A stretch of DNA of 64,000 nucleotides from Calvatia gigantea. Taxonomy: Eukaryota; Basidiomycota; Agaricomycetes; Agaricales; Lycoperdaceae. The notes beneath the pieces are model-generated. The model searched no databases. It was not told the origin of the DNA and worked only from the letters and a program-made list of their open reading frames with translations. Location: the NCBI GenBank assembly GCA_025093985.1, contig JACAAK010000003.1:2666001-2730000 (forward strand). Reading direction: 5' to 3'. Position 1 is the stretch's first letter. Every line of letters begins with the position of its first letter. Shown here in pieces: positions 59,632 through 64,000 of the stretch. A program made the position numbers and the translations under genes.

Positions 59632-62600
59632 ATGACAGAGAGCAAACCACAAGCTGCCTCCCTCCGTCCATCCTACGGCCATGCCACCAAGCCCTCTCTG
59701 GAAACAAATGCCTCTGGACTCGCAGAGAGCGCCATAAGCTATTCCGCTTTCCCAGAACCACCTTCATCAATTCCCGTCACACCTGTCCGTTCCGTCTTTG
59801 GCCCTCCCAGTCCTGGCCTTGCGAGTCCCCAGACTCCAGCCCACCCACATTATGGGTCTCCTCACGTACCAGCCAGTCCCATTGTGCTGTCCCCCAATCG
59901 CTTCTCCCGCTCTACCTCTGACCACCAATCTGCTCGCCTCCTATCCTCACACCGGGGCAAACAGGACAGCGACGCCAACTCCGCTTCTGCCGGTAGCATT
60001 TCTCCGTACGACTGGCATGAAGGCGCTCCTAGTATTGACGTCGATGCAACCGAAGACCGACTTCTACCGACCGCCTTTATCACATCCCTCCTGCGGGAGA
60101 ACGCTGGCCTACGGGACACCGACCGCACATCTCGTTTAAGTGACGCCATGAGCGGTATCTCTGAAATGACCTACCCTCCCCGGAACCCGTACACCGACTC
60201 CCTCCGCGATAGCTCGGCTACTCTCTCGCAGGGTTCATCCTACAGGCGGTCTTATAAGGGAGCCTTACCGCGGCCAGTCGGCGGTCGTGCTCCCAGCTCC
60301 TTTCACTTCCATAAAAATCATAAGCAGGATGGAAGCTCTGATGGCCAAGGCTCTACACAGACCACCTCCGCCACTCGATCATCGAAGGCGCGCCCGGATC
60401 TCCCTCAAATTGCGGAAAGAAGTGGCTCCGCCTTAAGCCAGTCTACCCTCATTGCCGAACTGGGGCCGTACGGAAAATACGGTGGAAAGATCGCAGGTAA
60501 TTCAGAAATCAACGAAAGTGATACAGCTGCTCGCCAGCCCAGTGCACACTATTCTTCCGCTCTCGCAACACCCGAAATTGGTTTGGCACGAGCTCAACGC
60601 AAAATTGAATCGATACATTCAACCAAGAGCGCCACACCAACTTTCATTTCACGCATGTCGTCTCTACCGTCGGTTCGCCGGATGCTGACATGGAGGCGAA
60701 AGCCTCTTCCACCCATACCTACCATCCCCCATATTTCCTTAGCGATGGAGAGAGAGCATCGCAAAATGGAAGAGCAGGCACCGCTCCCTGACCTTGTCAA
60801 CCGTGCCAATCAGTTGCATGGTCTACTGGAGAAGGGCTATCATCCCCACCAGAGTATAAGCTCGTACCCGAGCAAATCCGGGCAATTCACCTCCAGTTTC
60901 GATGATAGCGAAACAATGAATCGGTACCAGGGTGAAAACAGATCTCGACACCCCCCACCCTCACCTTCTCACGTCGTTGCTTGGCTGAAGTGCAACAAGG
61001 CCTGGGTTGTCCTTGGGATTTTTGTGGCTATTGCGGTTATCGCGATAGGATCTGCAGTTGGTGTAACGAAACAAAAGAACAAGGCCCACAGTATGACTTG
61101 CCCACAGAACATTGGTGGTGCAACCTGCAGTCTCAGTGCGTATTAATGTCGGGGAACTCCAAATTTGACTAACAACTTGCAAAGATGCCACATGTGTCTG
61201 CGCAACCGCATCATCGTCGTGTGGCAAGCCACTGGCGCAGGCCATTTTGGATCTGATCCCTGTAATGAATGATCATCACTCCGTAAATTTTTCCACAAGC
61301 ACGGTCTATAACAGTCTTTGGATGATTCAAGGACAAGTCCAAGGTTCTAATTGCCTTCAGCAAGTGGATTTGATCGATGTGGGCCCCGCCCTTGATTCCC
61401 AGCACTACCCAAACCGCACACAATGGGCCCAAACTGCACTGTTATGGACTCTGATCCAAACGCAAGATTCCGATCTTGTCACCCCACTTCAAGAATTCAT
61501 TCGAAAGGCAGACTGGACGCAATTGCAAAACTCCGACGGGCCAGTGACCTCGGCAGCGCTAACCTTCACCACTTCTACTGCTGGGTTTTCCTATGATTTT
61601 GCGGCTCAAACAATCGTGCCGCTCCCCGCCACTTTCACCGGGGAAGGCCAGCCACACAGTGAACAAATATCCAGAGTTGATACTCAGGTTCGCTTTTCCT
61701 TGGACCGCATGTATAGCTACGCTGTTGGTGAGCATTTATGTCTATGCTCCCTCTGTTCCCTCTCACCTCCCCGTTAGCATCTTCAAAACAACAAGAGAAA
61801 GCGCTTTTACAGTTCTGGACAAAGACATTACACCAACCCGAAGATCGACTCGAGCCATTCAAGGCTGCTTTCGCTGGATCTCCCATCATTCTTCCTCTTG
61901 ACGCGACTCTTCAATCGATTAGCAGCCTATACAGTTCGAACTCCACACCCCCTCCGCCTGCGTGTTATCCTGGACTTGTGCCAGACCAGCGAACGCTTAT
62001 CAACGCTGTTGAGGAAAAGGCATTTGGTCTGACGCCTCCAGCGAACGTGGCGAACCAGCTTGATACGACTTGTTTTACTCGCCACCTAACCTATGGCGTC
62101 TTGGACGTGTTGCGCTTGCACTTGCCTTTTCTTGATTCTCGGACCAATATTCCAAAACAGGGCATTGTCCTGGCGTCTAATGCTGCTCCACGCACAATTT
62201 TCGCCGTTGGAGAGGCCTTAAGTGCACTTCCCGGATCAATCAATGCCACACGGAATATGGTATCTCTCGTCGACCCTCGAAACTATGGTACGGCGGCCTA
62301 CACGAACCATATCATTCTTCAGTACCTCTCCTCCGTCTCCACCGATACGGCGAATGCTATCATAAACCATGTTCTGGACCAACCTCGTCTTCCGCCTTCC
62401 CCCCCCAACGAACCGTCGCTGTTCCCTCTTGAATCCATTCCGAGCCTTGAGGTTGCTATTTTTGGCAGCATAGAGGCCGCGGACGCTGCATCTTATATTT
62501 CATCGTTTACTACTTCTTCCGGTTCCCTGTTTTTTGGCTCGGCCGACGGGAGCGCTTTCCGTACTTGGGCTATTGGCAGAGGAGGTACAATTGCATGGTC

Positions 62601-62790
62601 GGAGAATGCGACAACTCCAGAAGTGGTTCGCGACGAAGCGTTCCCGAACGACAATAATGTCTTCAATCAAACATGGACTGCTGCCGCGACTGCGATTAAA
62701 ACCAACGCCCCGAATGTGGGTCTGGTAAATGTAACTGATTCTTTTCGGATAAACCACCGCTTTGGCCTAAGCTGGCCCTTTGATGTCTGA
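59632..62790 (+). CDS. Large type II single-pass membrane glycoprotein, unknown function
   Basis: About 1,000 residues. A 440-residue Ser/Pro-rich cytosolic part (from MTESKPQAASLRPSYGHATK) is followed by one membrane helix, WVVLGIFVAIAVIAIGSAVG, with basic residues on both sides (KCNKA before, TKQKNK after). The outer part starts with a Cys-rich patch, CPQNIGGATCSLNATCVCA, completed across an intron at about 61131, then a folded region with many N-glycosylation sequons, hydrophobic beta/alpha pattern, and no catalytic motif I recognise (LWMIQGQVQGSNCLQQVDLI, LPFLDSRTNIPKQGIVLASN). A second intron near 61728-61778 joins YAV to ASSKQQEKALLQF. It ends INHRFGLSWPFDV. Proteins of this shape occur across Agaricomycetes; a cell-wall or sensor role is only a guess. 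Confidence 0.78.
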
Positions 62791-63209
62791 TATTGCTGTG
62801 ATCTTTATTGAAGAGGCAAGACCTCTGCTATTGTTATTGTCTTATCTGTGTTTTTTTTCTGTGGAACATCCTATTGGATCATGTATCAACTAGTAGGCAA
62901 ACGTTTCGATCAGTAACTATGGTTTGGCTATGTATTTCGGAGTGAGGTGACACGGCCTTTTGAGAGGGATAAAATTCAAAAGTTGGCACTGGACCTTCGC
63001 TTCCACCTGAGTGGCCCTTACGTAAACGAGGGGGATTGAAGCTTCTGCTGGACTCGATGCGGGGTCAACGCGGTCAACGGTCAACCCAACTCCAGTGGTC
63101 TCCCACGTGGAACTGGCTCTCGTCGCTGTTCATTTCCCTAAGTCTAAATATCCAATACTCCCTCTCTATTCCCCCTCTGCAGTTAAACATTCACTTCCCG
63201 CTCGCAAGG
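62791..63209. other. Intergenic upstream of the Zn2Cys6 gene
   Basis: About 0.42 kb; pyrimidine-rich near 63160-63180 just before the start. No other feature is seen. Confidence 0.5.
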
Positions 63210-64000
63210 ATGCCCAAAGCGTCACAGGCGCCAATCCAGCACTCCACATCCTCAACAAATCCCCTTGCCGGCCCCAGCCATCCCAACGTATTAAAACGAA
63301 ATCAGGTTCGTTCCCCTTTGTGCCGCCATTGCGATCGCTAAAGTTCAAGGTTCTTAGGCTTGCCATCAGGTATGCAAAGATACAGGGATTCCGTCCTCTT
63401 TACAAGCTCATTAACTTAGCTCTGCAGTGTCGTCGCCGAAAATTGGTGAGTATTGCCAGTCCTACTCATTTGTCGCCGCTCTGATTTTGTTATGAGAAAT
63501 GGTACGCCCCCTTGCACAGTACAACGCCTTCATTCACCTATTTTCCTACTAGCGATGCTAAAAGACCCTGTTCAACTTGCGTTCGCTCACACGCTCACCA
63601 GCTGAACCATGCACCCCCTGGGGCTAACATACCACCCAGACCGGAATGCACTTTCGACGAAGGTTCGTGCCAGTCACGATGAAGTTGGCCTTCTGTCTTG
63701 ACTATTCAGCCAACAGTCGCCGAAACCAATCCAGGAACATCAGAGGGCCCTAAGAGCAAATACGAACGCCTCGAGAACCGCATTAGTACGTCGACATCAC
63801 CCGGTACACACTTCCGTCGCTTACTTCCCATGCACCAGATGAACTTGAGACACTCCTTCGGGAGAAAGAAAGCAGAGAGTTGTCACCCCTAAATGTTGCG
63901 ACTTCAACAAAAGCCCAAGTTCCTCAAGCTACATCGTCACTGGAGCTATCGGACAATGTACCCCAGAAACAATTCAGTGCTTACTCTTCAAATGGGTCAC
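63210..64000 (+). CDS. Zn(II)2Cys6 fungal transcription factor, 5' part, DNA-binding domain on micro-exons
   Basis: Exon 1 (63210-63305) encodes MPKASQAPIQHSTSSTNPLA ... VLKRNQ. Then follow exons of 12 bases (63358-63369, ACHQ), 18 bases (63428-63445, CRRRKL), 5 bases (63497-63501, AAATG) and a longer exon (63553-63662). Joined, they give NQACHQCRRRKLKCDAKRPC then STC...PECTFDE: C-X2-C-X6-C-X5-C-X2-C plus the sixth Cys, a complete zinc cluster that binds DNA as a Gal4-type domain. After a 54-base intron comes VAETNPGTSEGPKSKYERLE and, after another, INELETLLREKESREL, the usual coiled-coil dimerisation helix. The third zinc-ligand Cys exists only if the 5-base exon is used. The gene runs off the right edge; its regulatory domain is not seen. 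Confidence 0.88.

Overview
The window is nuclear DNA from a filamentous basidiomycete, most likely an Agaricomycete (mushroom-forming fungus). The evidence is a dense set of eukaryotic housekeeping genes on both strands, nearly all cut by many GT-AG introns of about 45-60 bases, short intergenic gaps, and basidiomycete-flavoured families (a coiled-coil protein with a DUF6697-like tail, a Zn2Cys6 factor built from micro-exons, HapX, a Rac1-type GTPase). I see no operons, phage, plasmid, CRISPR, rRNA or convincing tRNA, and no transposon. Exon joins were worked out by hand from splice sites and reading phase; outer limits are translation start to stop.

Layout. 1-7.6 kb: INO80 remodeller (3' end outside the window) and fumarase, both on minus. 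8.4-15.3 kb: PEX11, CMC1, lipoyl synthase, RPS28, a GT8 glycosyltransferase and KAE1. 15.6-20.5 kb: the DUF6697-like coiled-coil protein, pyruvate dehydrogenase E2 and exosome CSL4. 20.7-27.7 kb: NudE, ESS2, a FAM192A/NIP30 protein and an SRF1-like membrane protein. 28-31.4 kb: a tandem pair of EamA/SLC35F transporters, the first with two frame breaks. 31.6-38.7 kb: SLX9, a coiled-coil protein, an XRCC2-like RAD51 paralogue and a free-standing adenylation enzyme, followed by a 1.5 kb stretch without a recognisable gene. 40.2-48 kb: an intronless PPR protein, the iron regulator HapX and eIF3b. 48.5-57.4 kb: an SLS1-like mitochondrial protein, SPB1, a DUF423 membrane protein and a zinc-finger protein. 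58-64 kb: RAC1, a large type II membrane protein and the start of a Zn2Cys6 factor.

How they fit together. Mitochondrial functions are over-represented: fumarase, CMC1, lipoyl synthase, its substrate protein PDH E2, probably the PPR protein and SLS1. Ribosome biogenesis and translation form a second group (RPS28, SLX9, SPB1, CSL4, eIF3b, KAE1). Several pairs are head to head with under 200 bases between start codons (CMC1/LIP5, PDH E2/CSL4, FAM192A/SRF1, coiled-coil/XRCC2, SPB1/DUF423).

The points most worth following are the Zn2Cys6 domain split over exons of 12, 18 and 5 bases, the iron-type GATA motif plus CCAAT box just upstream of HapX, the two-start arrangement of fumarase, the GC-AG intron right after the SLX9 start codon, and single-base frame breaks in eIF3b and in one transporter copy. 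I did not find a wholly new multi-gene system.
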